This document shows, in pieces, positions 33,290 through 43,222 of a DNA stretch of 64,000 bases. The first letter of the stretch is position 1. Each line of letters begins with the position of its first letter. The notes beneath the pieces are model-generated. The model was not told the origin of the DNA. It worked only from the letters and a program-made list of their open reading frames with translations, and ran no database searches. Where the stretch lies: NCBI RefSeq assembly GCF_016864195.1, contig NZ_CP045202.1:1705001-1769000 (forward strand), given 5' to 3'. The position numbers and the translations under genes are program-made. Origin of the DNA: Dechloromonas sp. TW-R-39-2. Its GTDB lineage: Bacteria; Pseudomonadota; Gammaproteobacteria; Burkholderiales; Rhodocyclaceae.

Positions 33290-35074
33290 GTGAGTATTCC
33301 TGTTCTCAAGTTTGATGCGGTAATCGTTGGCGCCGGTGGTGCCGGTCTGCGTTCCGCAATCCAATTGTCCGAAGCCGGCCTGAAGACCGCCGTGCTGTCG
33401 AAGGTTTTCCCGACCCGTTCGCATACCGTTGCGGCGCAGGGTGGTGTTGCTGCCTCTCTGGGCAACTCCGAGGAAGATCACTGGACGTGGCACATGTACG
33501 ATACCGTCAAGGGTTCCGACTGGCTCGGCGACCAGGACGCGATCGAATTCATGTGCAAGAAGGCTAACGAAGTGGTCGTCGAGCTCGAACACTACGGCAT
33601 GCCTTTCGACCGTACCGACGACGGCAAGATCTATCAGCGTCCGTTCGGCGGCCACATGTCCAATTTCGGCGAAAAGCCGGTGCGTCGTTCCTGTGCTGCT
33701 GCTGACCGTACCGGTCACGCCATGCTGCACGCGATGTATCAGCGCAACGTCAAGGCCAATACCCAATTCTTCGTTGAATGGATGGCGCTCGACCTGATCC
33801 GTGACGAAGAAGGTCATGTCCTTGGTGTTACCGCCATGGAAATGGAAACTGGCCAGATCGTGATTTTCCACGCTCGCGCCACGATTTTCGCAACCGGCGG
33901 TGCCGGCCGTATCTTCTACTCTTCGACCAATGCCTTTATCAACACCGGTGACGGCCTCGGTATGGCGGCTCGTGCCGGCATCCCGCTCGAAGACATGGAA
34001 TTCTGGCAGTTCCACCCGACTGGCGTCGCCGGTGCCGGTGTGCTGATTACCGAAGGCGTACGCGGTGAAGGCGGCATCCTGCGTAATAGCAGCAAGGAAC
34101 GCTTCATGGAGCGCTACGCGCCGAACGCCAAGGATCTGGCTTCGCGTGACGTGGTTTCCCGCGCCATGGCAACCGAAATCAAGGAAGGCCGTGGCTGTGG
34201 CGTCAACAAGGACTACGTCCTGCTCGACATCACCCACCTCGACCCCGCGACCATCATGAAGCGCCTGCCGGGTATCCACGAAATCGGCCTGCAGTTCGCC
34301 GGTGTCGATTGCCTGAAAGAGCCGCTCCCGGTCGTGCCGACCTGCCACTACCAGATGGGCGGTATTCCGACCCATTACTCCGGTCGTGTCGTAATGCCGC
34401 AAGGTGGTGACATGAACGCCGTTGTCCCGGGCTTCTACGCCGGTGGTGAGTGTGCCTGCGCTTCGGTGCACGGCGCCAACCGTCTCGGTACGAACTCGTT
34501 GCTCGATCTGCTGGTCTTCGGCAAGTCGGCGGGTGACTCGGCTGTTGAAGATCTCAAGGCTGGCCGCGCTCATCGCGATTTGCCGAAGGATGTTGCCGAC
34601 AAGACCCTGGCCCGCATTGCAGCGCTGGATAACCGCAAGGGTGGTGCCAACGTGCACGAAACCCGTCTGGCCATGCAGCGCACGATGCAGGATCACGCTG
34701 GCGTGTTCCGTTTCGGCGACATGCTGAAGCAGGGCGTCGAGAAGATTCTCGAAGTTGAAAAAGCCGCGCGCAACCTGGAAATCAAGGACAAGTCGCAGGC
34801 TTGGAACACGGCCCGGACCGAAGCTCTCGAAATGGAGAACCTGATCGAAGTTGCCAAGGCAACGATGATCTCCGCCGAGGCTCGCAAGGAGTCCCGCGGT
34901 GCCCACGTTCGTGACGATGCACCGGATACTGCCGAATTCCCGAATGGCCGTAACGACAAGGAATGGCTGAAGCACACGCTGTTCTCGCCGGTTGATAACT
35001 CGATCAGCTACAAGCCGGTCAACATGCAACCCCTGACCGTCGAGCCTGTTGAGCTCAAGACGCGCTCGTACTAA
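33290..35074 (+). CDS. sdhA: Succinate dehydrogenase flavoprotein subunit
   Basis: A 594-residue FAD subunit oxidising succinate to fumarate. It carries an FAD-binding GAGGAGLRSAIQLSEAG motif, SHTVAAQGGVAASLGN with the His for covalent FAD, HPTGVAGAG, and the capping-domain Arg region PTCHYQMGGIPTHYSG. GTG 33290 has GGAGG seven bases upstream; the longer frame start at 33257 lies inside sdhD. The C-terminus ends with a typical KTRSY. FAD attachment requires SdhE, encoded three genes downstream. Confidence 0.97.
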   Translation: MSIPVLKFDAVIVGAGGAGLRSAIQLSEAGLKTAVLSKVFPTRSHTVAAQGGVAASLGNSEEDHWTWHMYDTVKGSDWLGDQDAIEFMCKKANEVVVELEHYGMPFDRTDDGKIYQRPFGGHMSNFGEKPVRRSCAAADRTGHAMLHAMYQRNVKANTQFFVEWMALDLIRDEEGHVLGVTAMEMETGQIVIFHARATIFATGGAGRIFYSSTNAFINTGDGLGMAARAGIPLEDMEFWQFHPTGVAGAGVLITEGVRGEGGILRNSSKERFMERYAPNAKDLASRDVVSRAMATEIKEGRGCGVNKDYVLLDITHLDPATIMKRLPGIHEIGLQFAGVDCLKEPLPVVPTCHYQMGGIPTHYSGRVVMPQGGDMNAVVPGFYAGGECACASVHGANRLGTNSLLDLLVFGKSAGDSAVEDLKAGRAHRDLPKDVADKTLARIAALDNRKGGANVHETRLAMQRTMQDHAGVFRFGDMLKQGVEKILEVEKAARNLEIKDKSQAWNTARTEALEMENLIEVAKATMISAEARKESRGAHVRDDAPDTAEFPNGRNDKEWLKHTLFSPVDNSISYKPVNMQPLTVEPVELKTRSY

Positions 35075-35086
35075 TCGGAGTCCAGA

Positions 35087-35797
35087 ATGAGCAAACGCAT
35101 GGTTCAATTCAGTATCTATCGCTACGATCCGGACAAGGACGACGCGCCGTACATGCAGGACATCTCGGTCGAACTCGAACCGACTGACCGCAAGCTGCTT
35201 GATGCGCTGACCAAGCTGAAAGCCAAGGATGATGCGATTTCGTATCGCCGTTCCTGTCGTGAAGGTGTTTGTGGCTCCGATGCCATGAACATCAACGGCA
35301 AGAATGGTCTGGCTTGTCTGACCGACATTGACAGCCTGAAACAGCCGATCGTGTTGCGTCCGTTGCCAGGTCTGCCGGTCATTCGCGACCTGATCGTCGA
35401 TATGACCCAGTTCTTCAAGCAGTACCACTCGATCAAGCCGTACCTGATCAACAACGACCCGGCTCCGGAGCGTGAACGTCTCCAGTCGCCGGAAGATCGT
35501 GAAGAGCTGAATGGCTTGTACGAGTGCATCCTGTGTGCCTGCTGCTCGACCTCCTGTCCTTCCTTCTGGTGGAATCCGGACAAGTTCGTCGGCCCGGCCG
35601 GCCTGCTGGCTGCTTATCGCTTCATCGCGGATACCCGTGACCAGGCAACCAACGAGCGTCTTGATAACCTCGAAGACCCGTATCGTCTGTTCCGTTGCCA
35701 CACCATCATGAATTGCGTTGACGTATGTCCGAAGGGTTTGAACCCAACCAAGGCCATCGGCAAGATCAAGGACATGATGGTTCGTCGCGCCGTCTGA
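35087..35797 (+). CDS. sdhB: Succinate dehydrogenase iron-sulfur subunit
   Basis: A 236-residue subunit carrying the 2Fe-2S, 4Fe-4S and 3Fe-4S clusters that relay electrons from FAD to quinone. The 2Fe-2S ligands lie in SCREGVCGSDAMNINGKNGLAC (about residues 59-80), and the 4Fe-4S and 3Fe-4S ligands in CILCACCSTSCPSFWW (about 146-160), CHTIMNCVDVCPKGLNP (about 204-220). GGAG precedes the start by six bases. Its stop overlaps the sdhE start. Confidence 0.97.
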   Translation: MSKRMVQFSIYRYDPDKDDAPYMQDISVELEPTDRKLLDALTKLKAKDDAISYRRSCREGVCGSDAMNINGKNGLACLTDIDSLKQPIVLRPLPGLPVIRDLIVDMTQFFKQYHSIKPYLINNDPAPERERLQSPEDREELNGLYECILCACCSTSCPSFWWNPDKFVGPAGLLAAYRFIADTRDQATNERLDNLEDPYRLFRCHTIMNCVDVCPKGLNPTKAIGKIKDMMVRRAV

Positions 35798-36039
35798 TGG
35801 AACGAAAAGACTATGAGCGCCTGCGTTGGCGTTGCATCCGTCGGGCTTTGCTCGAACTTGATGTAACGCTGACGCGTTTTCTCGATGACGGTTTCGATAA
35901 ACTGGACGAAGAGGGGCAACGGGCGTTCGTGGCATTAGCCGATATGGAAGACTATGATCTTTGGGATCTCATCACCGGAAAAGCCGAGATTGATGATCCT
36001 AGGATTACTTCCATTGTGGCGTTGCTTCGTAAGAGTTGA
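35797..36039 (+). CDS. sdhE: FAD assembly factor SdhE
   Basis: An 80-residue protein promoting covalent FAD attachment to SdhA. The start overlaps the sdhB stop (TGATG). MERKDYERLRWRCIRRALLELDVTL contains the conserved RGxxE-equivalent region as R-R-A-L-L-E-L-D, and DMEDYDLWDLITGK matches the YgfY/SdhE C-terminal half. The glycine of the usual RGMLE motif is replaced by Ala (RALLE), common in betaproteobacteria I believe. Translational coupling to sdhB fits a stoichiometric assembly role. Confidence 0.92.
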   Translation: MERKDYERLRWRCIRRALLELDVTLTRFLDDGFDKLDEEGQRAFVALADMEDYDLWDLITGKAEIDDPRITSIVALLRKS

Positions 36040-36123
36040 GTAAGGTGAACGTTCTATCTTTGGAACGTTTACCGCTTTTTTTGGCAGTGCAGTGACTACT
36101 AACACCTGTAAAGGGAAGAGACC

Positions 36124-37422
36124 ATGACGACCGAACGCAAGGCAACTTTGACAATCGATGGACAGGCTCCCGTCGATTTCCCGATCATGTCCCCGACGCA
36201 TGGCAATGACTGCGTCGATATTCGCACCTTGGGCGCCAAGACCGGCTTGTTTACCTACGACTCCGGTTTCCTTTCTACCGCCAGCTGCAAATCCAGAATC
36301 ACCTTTATCGATGGTGACAAGGGCGAGTTGCTGTACCGTGGCTATCCAATCGAGCAACTGGCAGAAAACTGCAACTTCCTTGAAGTGACGTATCTGCTCA
36401 AGAACGGCGAACTGCCGAACGCCAAGCAGAAAAGCGATTTCGAAAGCACGATCAAGAATCACACGATGGTGCATGAGCAACTGTCCAAGTTCTTCTCCGG
36501 CTTCCGTCGCGATGCTCACCCGATGGCCGTGATGACTGGTGTGGTCGGTGCGCTGTCCGCTTTCTACCACGATGCAATGGACTTTTCTGACGCCGAGCAC
36601 CGTAACGTCAGCTTCAATCGCCTGGTTGCCAAGCTGCCGACGATCGTTGCCATGGCTTATAAATACAACACGGGTGCGCCGTTCATGTATCCGGACAATG
36701 AGTTGAGCTATACCGCCAACTTCATGCGCATGATGTTCGGTAACCCGTGCGAAAAGTACGTTCCGAATCCGGTTCTGGTCCGTGCCCTTGACACCATTTT
36801 CACGTTGCATGCCGACCACGAACAAAATGCGTCGACTTCGACGGTTCGTCTGGCTGGCTCTTCGGGTGCCAATCCGTTTGCCTGTATCGCTGCTGGTATC
36901 GCCTGTCTGTGGGGCCCGGCACACGGCGGCGCCAACGAGGCATGCCTGCAGATGCTGGAAGAAATCGGCGACGTTTCTCGCGTTCCCGAGTTCATCGCTC
37001 GTGCCAAGGATAAGAACGACTCCTTCAAGCTGATGGGCTTCGGTCACCGCGTCTACAAGAACTTCGACCCGCGCGCTACGCTGATGCGCAAGGTGTGTAA
37101 TGAAGTTCTGGCTGAACTGGGTCTGGAAAATGATCGCCTGTTCAAGCTGGCCATGGAACTTGAGCGCATCGCTCTGGAAGATCCGTACTTCGTCGAGAAG
37201 AAGCTTTACCCGAACGTCGACTTCTACTCTGGTATCGTTCAGAAGGCGATTGGTATCCCGACGGAAATGTTCACCTGTATCTTCGCCCTGGCTCGCACCG
37301 TGGGCTGGATGACGCAGTGGGAAGAAATGATTTCCGATCCGGAATACAAGATCGGTCGTCCGCGTCAGCTCTACATTGGCGCTGCCAAGCGCGATGTAGT
37401 GCCGCTTGCCCAACGCGGCTGA
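36124..37422 (+). CDS. gltA: Citrate synthase (type II)
   Basis: A 432-residue enzyme condensing acetyl-CoA and oxaloacetate. Catalytic His and Asp regions are present: [33 protein letters not shown], and [15 protein letters not shown], plus the N-terminal [23 protein letters not shown]. Length and the N-terminal extension match the Gram-negative hexameric, NADH-sensitive type. GGAAGAG precedes the start. It is followed at once by a strong terminator and then sucA. Confidence 0.97.
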   Translation: MTTERKATLTIDGQAPVDFPIMSPTHGNDCVDIRTLGAKTGLFTYDSGFLSTASCKSRITFIDGDKGELLYRGYPIEQLAENCNFLEVTYLLKNGELPNAKQKSDFESTIKNHTMVHEQLSKFFSGFRRDAHPMAVMTGVVGALSAFYHDAMDFSDAEHRNVSFNRLVAKLPTIVAMAYKYNTGAPFMYPDNELSYTANFMRMMFGNPCEKYVPNPVLVRALDTIFTLHADHEQNASTSTVRLAGSSGANPFACIAAGIACLWGPAHGGANEACLQMLEEIGDVSRVPEFIARAKDKNDSFKLMGFGHRVYKNFDPRATLMRKVCNEVLAELGLENDRLFKLAMELERIALEDPYFVEKKLYPNVDFYSGIVQKAIGIPTEMFTCIFALARTVGWMTQWEEMISDPEYKIGRPRQLYIGAAKRDVVPLAQRG

Positions 37423-37433
37423 GAATCAAGATT

Positions 37434-37460
37434 GGGCGGCCGTGGGGCCGCCCTTTTTTT
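37434..37460 (+). terminator. Strong intrinsic terminator between gltA and sucA
   Basis: GGGCGGCC (37434-37441) pairs with GGCCGCCC (37446-37453) around a four-base loop, followed by seven T. It lies 11 bases after gltA and about 67 before sucA. Confidence 0.93.
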
Positions 37461-37527
37461 ACCCGTGGAGCGTGACGCTTCGCAACCCGCAGCTACAGAG
37501 AAAGACAATACCCTCAAGGGGACGCCT

Positions 37528-40365
37528 ATGACTACGATGAATCACCTGTTCGACAGCACGATGTTCTTCGGCGGCAATGCGCCGTTTGTTGAAGAGCTGT
37601 ACGAAACCTATCTTGATAATCCGACTGCCGTGCCTGATGAATGGCGCGACTACTTTGATCGCCTGGCCCAGATGCCAGGCTTTGTTGCTCGTGATGTGGC
37701 GCATGCGCCTGTCATCGCCGCCTTTGCCGAGCTGGGCAAGGATGGCGGTTTCCGTCCGGCCGCAACGAGCAGTGCCAGCGACAACAAGAAGCAATCTGCA
37801 GTAGGTCAGCTGGTTACGGCCTACCGTTCAATCGGAACTCGCTGGGCCGATCTTGACCCGCTCAAGCGCCTGGCCCGGCCGAAGATCGAAGAACTCGAAC
37901 TTTCGTTTTATGGCTTTACCGATTCCGATCTCAACCAGAAATTCAGCACCGGCTCACTGAAGGGCGTGCCTGAAACAGCTTCTCTGGGCGACATCATGGA
38001 AACGCTGAAACAGACCTATTGTGGTTCTGTCGGCGTTGAATACATGTACATGAGCGAGTACAGCGAAAAACGCTGGCTCCAGGAACGTCTCGAAACCATC
38101 CGCTCGCGTCCTTCCTACTCTGCTGATCAGAAAAAGCGTCTGCTGGAGCGGTTGACCGCAGCAGAGACGCTTGAGCGTTACCTGCATACCAAGTATGTCG
38201 GTCAGAAGCGTTTCTCCCTCGAAGGCGGCGAGTCGTTGATCGTGGCGATGGATGAAACTATTCGTTCCGGCGGCAACTGCGGCATCGATGAAATCGTTAT
38301 CGGCATGGCCCACCGCGGTCGTCTGAACGTGCTGGTCAACACGCTGGGCAAGGCACCGTCCATGCTGTTCTCCGAATTTGAAGGCAAGAAAAAGAGCGAT
38401 CTTTCGGCCGGCGACGTTAAGTACCACATGGGCTTCTCGTCCGACGTGTCGACGCCGCAAGGTCCTTGCCACCTGACGCTGGCTTTCAACCCGTCGCACC
38501 TCGAAATCGTCAACCCGGTGGTTGAAGGTTCGGTCTATGCACGTCAGGTTCGTCGTGGCGAAGGCAGCAAGTCCAAGGTTCTCCCGGTTATCATCCACGG
38601 CGACTCCGCTGTTGCCGGCCAGGGTGTGAACCAGGAAATGATCAACTTCGCGCAAACCCGCGGCTACGGCACGGGCGGCACGCTGCATATCGTTGTGAAC
38701 AACCAGATCGGCTTCACGACCAGCGACCCGCGCGACTATCGTTCCGGCCACTACTGTACCGACATCTTCAAGATGGCCGATGCACCGATCTTCCACGTCA
38801 ATGGTGACGATCCGGAAGCCGTTGCGCTGGTTACCCAGATTGCGGTCGAATTCCGTCAGCAGTTCAAGAAGGATGTCGTGATCGACATCGTCTGCTTCCG
38901 CAAGCTCGGCCACAACGAGCAGGACGAGCCGATGGTCACCCAGCCGTTGATGTACAAGAAAATTGCACAGCACCCGGGTACCCGCAAGGTTTACGGCGAC
39001 AAGCTGATCGCCGAAGGTGTTCTGCCGGCCGATGGTCCGGATCAGATGATCAAGGAATATCGCGAACATCTTGATAAGGGCGAACTGCTGTACAACCCGG
39101 TTCTGGCTGGCTACAAGCACCCGAACATGATTGACTGGACGCCGTTCCTGACCAAGACCTATATCGAAAATTGCGATACCAAGGTTCCGGCCAAGGAATT
39201 GAAGCGTCTGGCCGAGCGTCTGACCACGCTGCCGGAAGGTTTCACGCTGCATTCCCGTGTCAAGAAGATCGTTGAAGATCGTGCGGCAATGGGTGATGGC
39301 AAGCTGCCAGTCGACTGGGGCATGGCTGAAAATCTGGCCTATGCATCGCTGCTGGTTTCCGGCTACGGCGTTCGCATTTCCGGTGAAGACGTCGGTCGCG
39401 GTACCTTCTTCCACCGCCATGCAGCTTTCCACGACCAGAATCGTGAAAACTGGGATGTCGGCACTTTCCATCCGCTGAAAAACCTGCAGGAAAAGCAGGC
39501 CGGCTTCCAGTGCTACGACTCTGTGCTGTCCGAAGAAGCGGTTCTCGCCTTCGACTACGGCTACGCTACGGCCAACCCGTACGAACTCGTGGTCTGGGAA
39601 GGTCAGTTCGGCGACTTCGCCAACGGTGCCCAGGTCGTGATCGACCAGTTCATCGCTTCCGGCGAAGCCAAGTGGGGTCGCGCCTGTGGTCTGGTCATGC
39701 TGCTGCCGCATGGTTACGAAGGTCAGGGTCCGGAGCACTCTTCCGCCCGCCTCGAACGCTACATGCAGGCTTGTGCCGAAATGAACATGGAAGTTTGCGT
39801 ACCGTCCAACGCATCCCAGGTTTTCCACATGCTGCGCCGTCAGGCCGTTCGCATGCAGCGCAAGCCGTTGATCGTCATGACACCGAAGTCCCTGCTTCGC
39901 CACAAGGATGCAGCCTGTTCGCTCGACGAACTGGCCAATGGCGAATTCAAGCAGGTCATTGGTGAAATCGACGACCTCGATGCCAAAAAAGTTACCCGTG
40001 TTGTCCTGTGTTCCGGCAAGGTCTACTACGACCTGCTGGCCGCCCGTCGCGAGAAGAAAATCGCCAACATTGCCATCGTCCGCGTTGAGCAGCTCTACCC
40101 CTTCCCGAAGGATCATCTCGAGAAGGAACTGGCCAAGTACCCGAAGGCGACCGAAATCGTCTGGTGCCAGGAAGAGCCGCGTAACCAGGGCGCCTGGTAC
40201 TGGATTGCTTCGCGCCACCATCTGGATACCCAGATCAGTGGCAAGCAGAAGATGCTGCTGGTCTCGCGTCCGGCATCGTCCTCGCCTGCAGTGGGCTATC
40301 TGGCCAAGCACAACGAGCAACAAAAAGCACTGATCGAGTCCGCACTGGGCAAGATCGAGTACTAA
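37528..40365 (+). CDS. sucA: 2-oxoglutarate dehydrogenase E1 component
   Basis: A 945-residue thiamine diphosphate enzyme decarboxylating 2-oxoglutarate. The segments MAHRGRLNVLVN, HGDSAVAGQGVNQEM and VVNNQIGFTTSD carry the TPP-binding core with GDDPEAV, and the C-terminal LPHGYEGQGPEHSSARLERY is diagnostic. ATG 37528 has AAGGGG eight bases upstream; the longer frame start at 37432 lies inside the terminator. It is the first gene of sucA-sucB-lpdA. Confidence 0.97.
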   Translation: MTTMNHLFDSTMFFGGNAPFVEELYETYLDNPTAVPDEWRDYFDRLAQMPGFVARDVAHAPVIAAFAELGKDGGFRPAATSSASDNKKQSAVGQLVTAYRSIGTRWADLDPLKRLARPKIEELELSFYGFTDSDLNQKFSTGSLKGVPETASLGDIMETLKQTYCGSVGVEYMYMSEYSEKRWLQERLETIRSRPSYSADQKKRLLERLTAAETLERYLHTKYVGQKRFSLEGGESLIVAMDETIRSGGNCGIDEIVIGMAHRGRLNVLVNTLGKAPSMLFSEFEGKKKSDLSAGDVKYHMGFSSDVSTPQGPCHLTLAFNPSHLEIVNPVVEGSVYARQVRRGEGSKSKVLPVIIHGDSAVAGQGVNQEMINFAQTRGYGTGGTLHIVVNNQIGFTTSDPRDYRSGHYCTDIFKMADAPIFHVNGDDPEAVALVTQIAVEFRQQFKKDVVIDIVCFRKLGHNEQDEPMVTQPLMYKKIAQHPGTRKVYGDKLIAEGVLPADGPDQMIKEYREHLDKGELLYNPVLAGYKHPNMIDWTPFLTKTYIENCDTKVPAKELKRLAERLTTLPEGFTLHSRVKKIVEDRAAMGDGKLPVDWGMAENLAYASLLVSGYGVRISGEDVGRGTFFHRHAAFHDQNRENWDVGTFHPLKNLQEKQAGFQCYDSVLSEEAVLAFDYGYATANPYELVVWEGQFGDFANGAQVVIDQFIASGEAKWGRACGLVMLLPHGYEGQGPEHSSARLERYMQACAEMNMEVCVPSNASQVFHMLRRQAVRMQRKPLIVMTPKSLLRHKDAACSLDELANGEFKQVIGEIDDLDAKKVTRVVLCSGKVYYDLLAARREKKIANIAIVRVEQLYPFPKDHLEKELAKYPKATEIVWCQEEPRNQGAWYWIASRHHLDTQISGKQKMLLVSRPASSSPAVGYLAKHNEQQKALIESALGKIEY

Positions 40366-40389
40366 TAACTAGAGCAGAGTGGAGTCACC

Positions 40390-41616
40390 ATGAGCATTAT
40401 TGAAGTCCAAGTTCCCCAGCTTTCCGAGTCCGTTGCCGAAGGCACCCTCGCATCCTGGAAAAAGAAAATCGGCGAAGCCGTTGCTCGCGACGAAATCCTG
40501 ATTGATATCGAAACCGACAAGGTCGTTCTGGAAGTGCCATCCCCGGCTGCCGGCGTGCTGGTCGAGATCGTCAAGGGCGACGGTGAAACCGTTGTCTCCG
40601 GCGAACTGATCGCCCGTATCGACACCGAAGCCAAGGCTGGCGCTGCTGCTCCGGCAGCCGAAGCACCGAAGGCTGCTGCCGCTGCTCCGGCACCGGTTGC
40701 CGCCGCTGCTGCTCCGGCAGGTACGGCCAGCCCGTCGGCGCGCAAGATCCTTGACGAAAAGGGTGTTGCTGCTGCTGATGTTGCCGGCTCCGGTCGTGGT
40801 GGCCGCGTCACCAAGGAAGATGCCGTTGCTGCCGCGCCGAAGGCTGGTCCGGTTGCTGCACCGGCTGCCGCCAAGGCTGCCATGCCGACGCCGCCGGTTG
40901 CTGTTGCCCTGGGCGACCGTACCGAACAGCGCGTGCCGATGTCCCGTCTGCGTGCCCGTATCGCCGAGCGTCTGCTGCAATCCCAGCAAACCAACGCCAT
41001 TCTGACCACGTTCAACGAAGTGAACATGGGTCCGATGATGGCGCTGCGCAAGCAGTACGGCGAGAAGTTCGAAAAGGCGCACGGTGTCCGCCTCGGCTTC
41101 ATGGGCTTCTTCGTCAAGGCCGCTTGTGCTGCCCTGCAGAAGTTCCCGGTCCTCAACGCATCGGTTGATGGCAACGACATTGTCTATCACGGTTACATCG
41201 ACATCGGTATTGCCGTCGGTTCGCCGCGTGGCCTGGTTGTGCCGATCATCCGCAATGCTGATCAGATGAGCATCGCCGAAATCGAAAAGAAGATTGCCGA
41301 ATTCGGCGCCAAGGCCAAGGATGGCAAGCTGTCCATCGAAGACCTGACCGGCGGTACCTTCTCGATCTCGAATGGCGGCATCTTCGGTTCGATGATGTCC
41401 ACCCCGATCATCAATCCGCCGCAATCCGCGATCCTCGGCATTCACGCCACCAAGGACCGCGCCATGGTTGAAAACGGTCAAGTGGTCGTGCGCCCGATGA
41501 ACTATCTGGCCATGTCCTACGACCACCGCATCATCGACGGCCGCGAAGCCGTTCTTGGTCTGGTGACCATGAAGGAAGCTCTGGAAGATCCTTCCCGTCT
41601 GCTCCTCGGCGTCTAA
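40390..41616 (+). CDS. sucB: 2-oxoglutarate dehydrogenase E2 component (dihydrolipoamide succinyltransferase)
   Basis: A 408-residue core subunit. The lipoyl domain with the [15 protein letters not shown] lysine (residues 1-78) is followed by an Ala/Pro-rich linker, the E3-binding domain ([13 protein letters not shown], about 117-150) and the catalytic domain with [11 protein letters not shown] near the C-terminus. This matches the family order. GGAG precedes ATG by six bases. A hairpin terminator-like element lies between it and lpdA. Confidence 0.97.
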   Translation: MSIIEVQVPQLSESVAEGTLASWKKKIGEAVARDEILIDIETDKVVLEVPSPAAGVLVEIVKGDGETVVSGELIARIDTEAKAGAAAPAAEAPKAAAAAPAPVAAAAAPAGTASPSARKILDEKGVAAADVAGSGRGGRVTKEDAVAAAPKAGPVAAPAAAKAAMPTPPVAVALGDRTEQRVPMSRLRARIAERLLQSQQTNAILTTFNEVNMGPMMALRKQYGEKFEKAHGVRLGFMGFFVKAACAALQKFPVLNASVDGNDIVYHGYIDIGIAVGSPRGLVVPIIRNADQMSIAEIEKKIAEFGAKAKDGKLSIEDLTGGTFSISNGGIFGSMMSTPIINPPQSAILGIHATKDRAMVENGQVVVRPMNYLAMSYDHRIIDGREAVLGLVTMKEALEDPSRLLLGV

Positions 41617-41628
41617 TTGACGTTTGCC

Positions 41629-41664
41629 GGCGCCAGTTCCCCAATAACGGGGGCTGGCGCTTTT
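41629..41664 (+). terminator. Hairpin between sucB and lpdA
   Basis: GCGCCAG (41630-41636) with CTGGCGC (41654-41660), plus inner CCCC/GGGG pairing and TTTT at 41661-41664. It lies only about 29 bases before the lpdA start, so it may attenuate rather than fully stop transcription. Confidence 0.75.
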
Positions 41665-41692
41665 GCACATCTGAATTCTGAAAGGTTGTCAC

Positions 41693-43117
41693 ATGTCCAA
41701 GCAATTTGACGTGCTCGTTATCGGTGGTGGTCCTGGCGGTTACGTGGCTGCGATTCGCGCCTCCCAGCTCGGCTTCTCCGCTGCATGCTGCGAATCCAAC
41801 CCTTATGCCGACCCGAAGGGTGAGCCGCGCCTCGGCGGCACTTGCCTGAATGTGGGCTGTATTCCGTCCAAGGCGCTGCTCCACACCTCGCACCTGTTCG
41901 AAGAAGCCGGCCACAGCTTTGCTGCCCAAGGTATCAAGGTTTCCGCCCCGAGCATCGATGTACCGGTCATGAAGGGCCGCAAGGATACGGTCGTCACCCA
42001 GTTGACTGCCGGTATCAAGGGCCTGTTCAAGAAGAACAAGGTCACCATGCTGGCTGGCCACGGTTCTTTCGTCGCCAAGGAAGGCGAGTTCTGGAAGGTC
42101 AAGGTTGGTGCTGAAGAAGTGCTGGCCAAGCAAGTCATCGTCGCAACCGGCTCCAAGGCCCGTCACTTGCCGAATGTCCCGGTCGACCAGAAAATCGTCA
42201 TGGATAACGAAGGTGCCCTGAACCAGGAATCCGTGCCGAAAAAGCTGGCCATTATCGGTGCCGGCGTGATCGGTCTGGAAATGGGCTCGGTCTGGCGTCG
42301 TGTTGGTGCTGAAGTCACCATCCTCGAAGCCATGCCGGACTTCCTCGCCGCAGCCGATCAGGATGTTGCCAAGGAAGCCGCCAAGCTGTTCGCCAAGCAG
42401 GGTCTGAACATCCAGACCGGTGTCAAGATCGGCGACATCAAGGTCACCAAGAAGGGCGTTTCCATCGCTTACGAAAGCAAGGATGGCAAAGCCGAGAAGC
42501 TCGATGCCGATCGTCTGATCGTTTCCATCGGTCGTACCCCGAACACCGATGGCCTGAACGCCGATGCGGTTGGCCTGAAGCTGGATGCCCGTGGTTTTGT
42601 CGAAGTCGACGGCCACTGCAAGACCAACTTGCCGGGCGTCTGGGCTGTCGGCGACGTGGTCCGTGGTCCGATGCTGGCCCACAAGGCGATGGAAGAAGCC
42701 GTGATGGTTGCCGAATTGATGGCTGGCCAGGCCGGTCACTGCAACTTCGATACCATTCCCTGGGTCATCTACACCTCGCCGGAAATTGCCTGGGTCGGCA
42801 AGACCGAGCAGCAGCTCAAGGCTGATGGCGTGGCCTACAAGGTCGGCAAAATCCCGTTCATGGCCAACGGCCGTGCGCTGGGTATGGGCGACACCTCCGG
42901 CTTCGTCAAGATGCTGGCTTGCGCCCAGACCGATCGCATTCTCGGTGTGCACATCATCGGTGCCAATGCATCCGAGCTGATTTCCGAAGCCGTCGTGGCG
43001 ATGGAGTTCGGTGGTGCTTCCGAAGACCTGGCTCGCATCTGTCACGCTCACCCGACGCTGTCGGAAGCGGTGCACGAAGCAGCCCTGGCTTGCGACAAGC
43101 GTCCGCTGCATTTCTGA
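41693..43117 (+). CDS. lpdA: Dihydrolipoyl dehydrogenase (E3)
   Basis: A 474-residue FAD-dependent disulfide oxidoreductase re-oxidising lipoamide in the OGDH complex. The FAD motif [15 protein letters not shown], the redox-active disulfide [16 protein letters not shown], the NAD motif [15 protein letters not shown], and the C-terminal His-Glu pair in [14 protein letters not shown] are all present. AAAGG lies seven bases before the start. It is the last gene of the TCA cluster and is followed by a strong terminator. Confidence 0.97.
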   Translation: MSKQFDVLVIGGGPGGYVAAIRASQLGFSAACCESNPYADPKGEPRLGGTCLNVGCIPSKALLHTSHLFEEAGHSFAAQGIKVSAPSIDVPVMKGRKDTVVTQLTAGIKGLFKKNKVTMLAGHGSFVAKEGEFWKVKVGAEEVLAKQVIVATGSKARHLPNVPVDQKIVMDNEGALNQESVPKKLAIIGAGVIGLEMGSVWRRVGAEVTILEAMPDFLAAADQDVAKEAAKLFAKQGLNIQTGVKIGDIKVTKKGVSIAYESKDGKAEKLDADRLIVSIGRTPNTDGLNADAVGLKLDARGFVEVDGHCKTNLPGVWAVGDVVRGPMLAHKAMEEAVMVAELMAGQAGHCNFDTIPWVIYTSPEIAWVGKTEQQLKADGVAYKVGKIPFMANGRALGMGDTSGFVKMLACAQTDRILGVHIIGANASELISEAVVAMEFGGASEDLARICHAHPTLSEAVHEAALACDKRPLHF

Positions 43118-43138
43118 CCCAGCCTGGGTAGAGACCTC

Positions 43139-43166
43139 AAGAGCCCTTTCCGGGCTCTTTTTTTTT
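43139..43166 (+). terminator. Intrinsic terminator after lpdA
   Basis: AGAGCCC (43140-43146) pairs with GGGCTCT (43152-43158) around TTTCC, followed by a run of T to 43166. Confidence 0.94.
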
Positions 43167-43222
43167 GATGACAATATCTGCATACTCGGTTTTCGTGCCG
43201 TTCAAGACCCTGTGGAGTATTC

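Noticed and set aside
33248..35935. A long minus-strand open frame (895 codons) antisense to sdhA/sdhB
   Set aside because: It lies wholly opposite well-identified TCA genes. High-GC codon usage produces such shadow frames, and its translation matches no family.
37432..37527. Extended N-terminus of SucA (32 extra codons)
   Set aside because: The extension lies across the gltA terminator. ATG 37528 has a good SD and gives the conserved family N-terminus.
37954..40323. A long minus-strand frame (789 codons) antisense to sucA
   Set aside because: Opposite a certain gene with full catalytic motifs, with no independent start signal. Judged a shadow frame.
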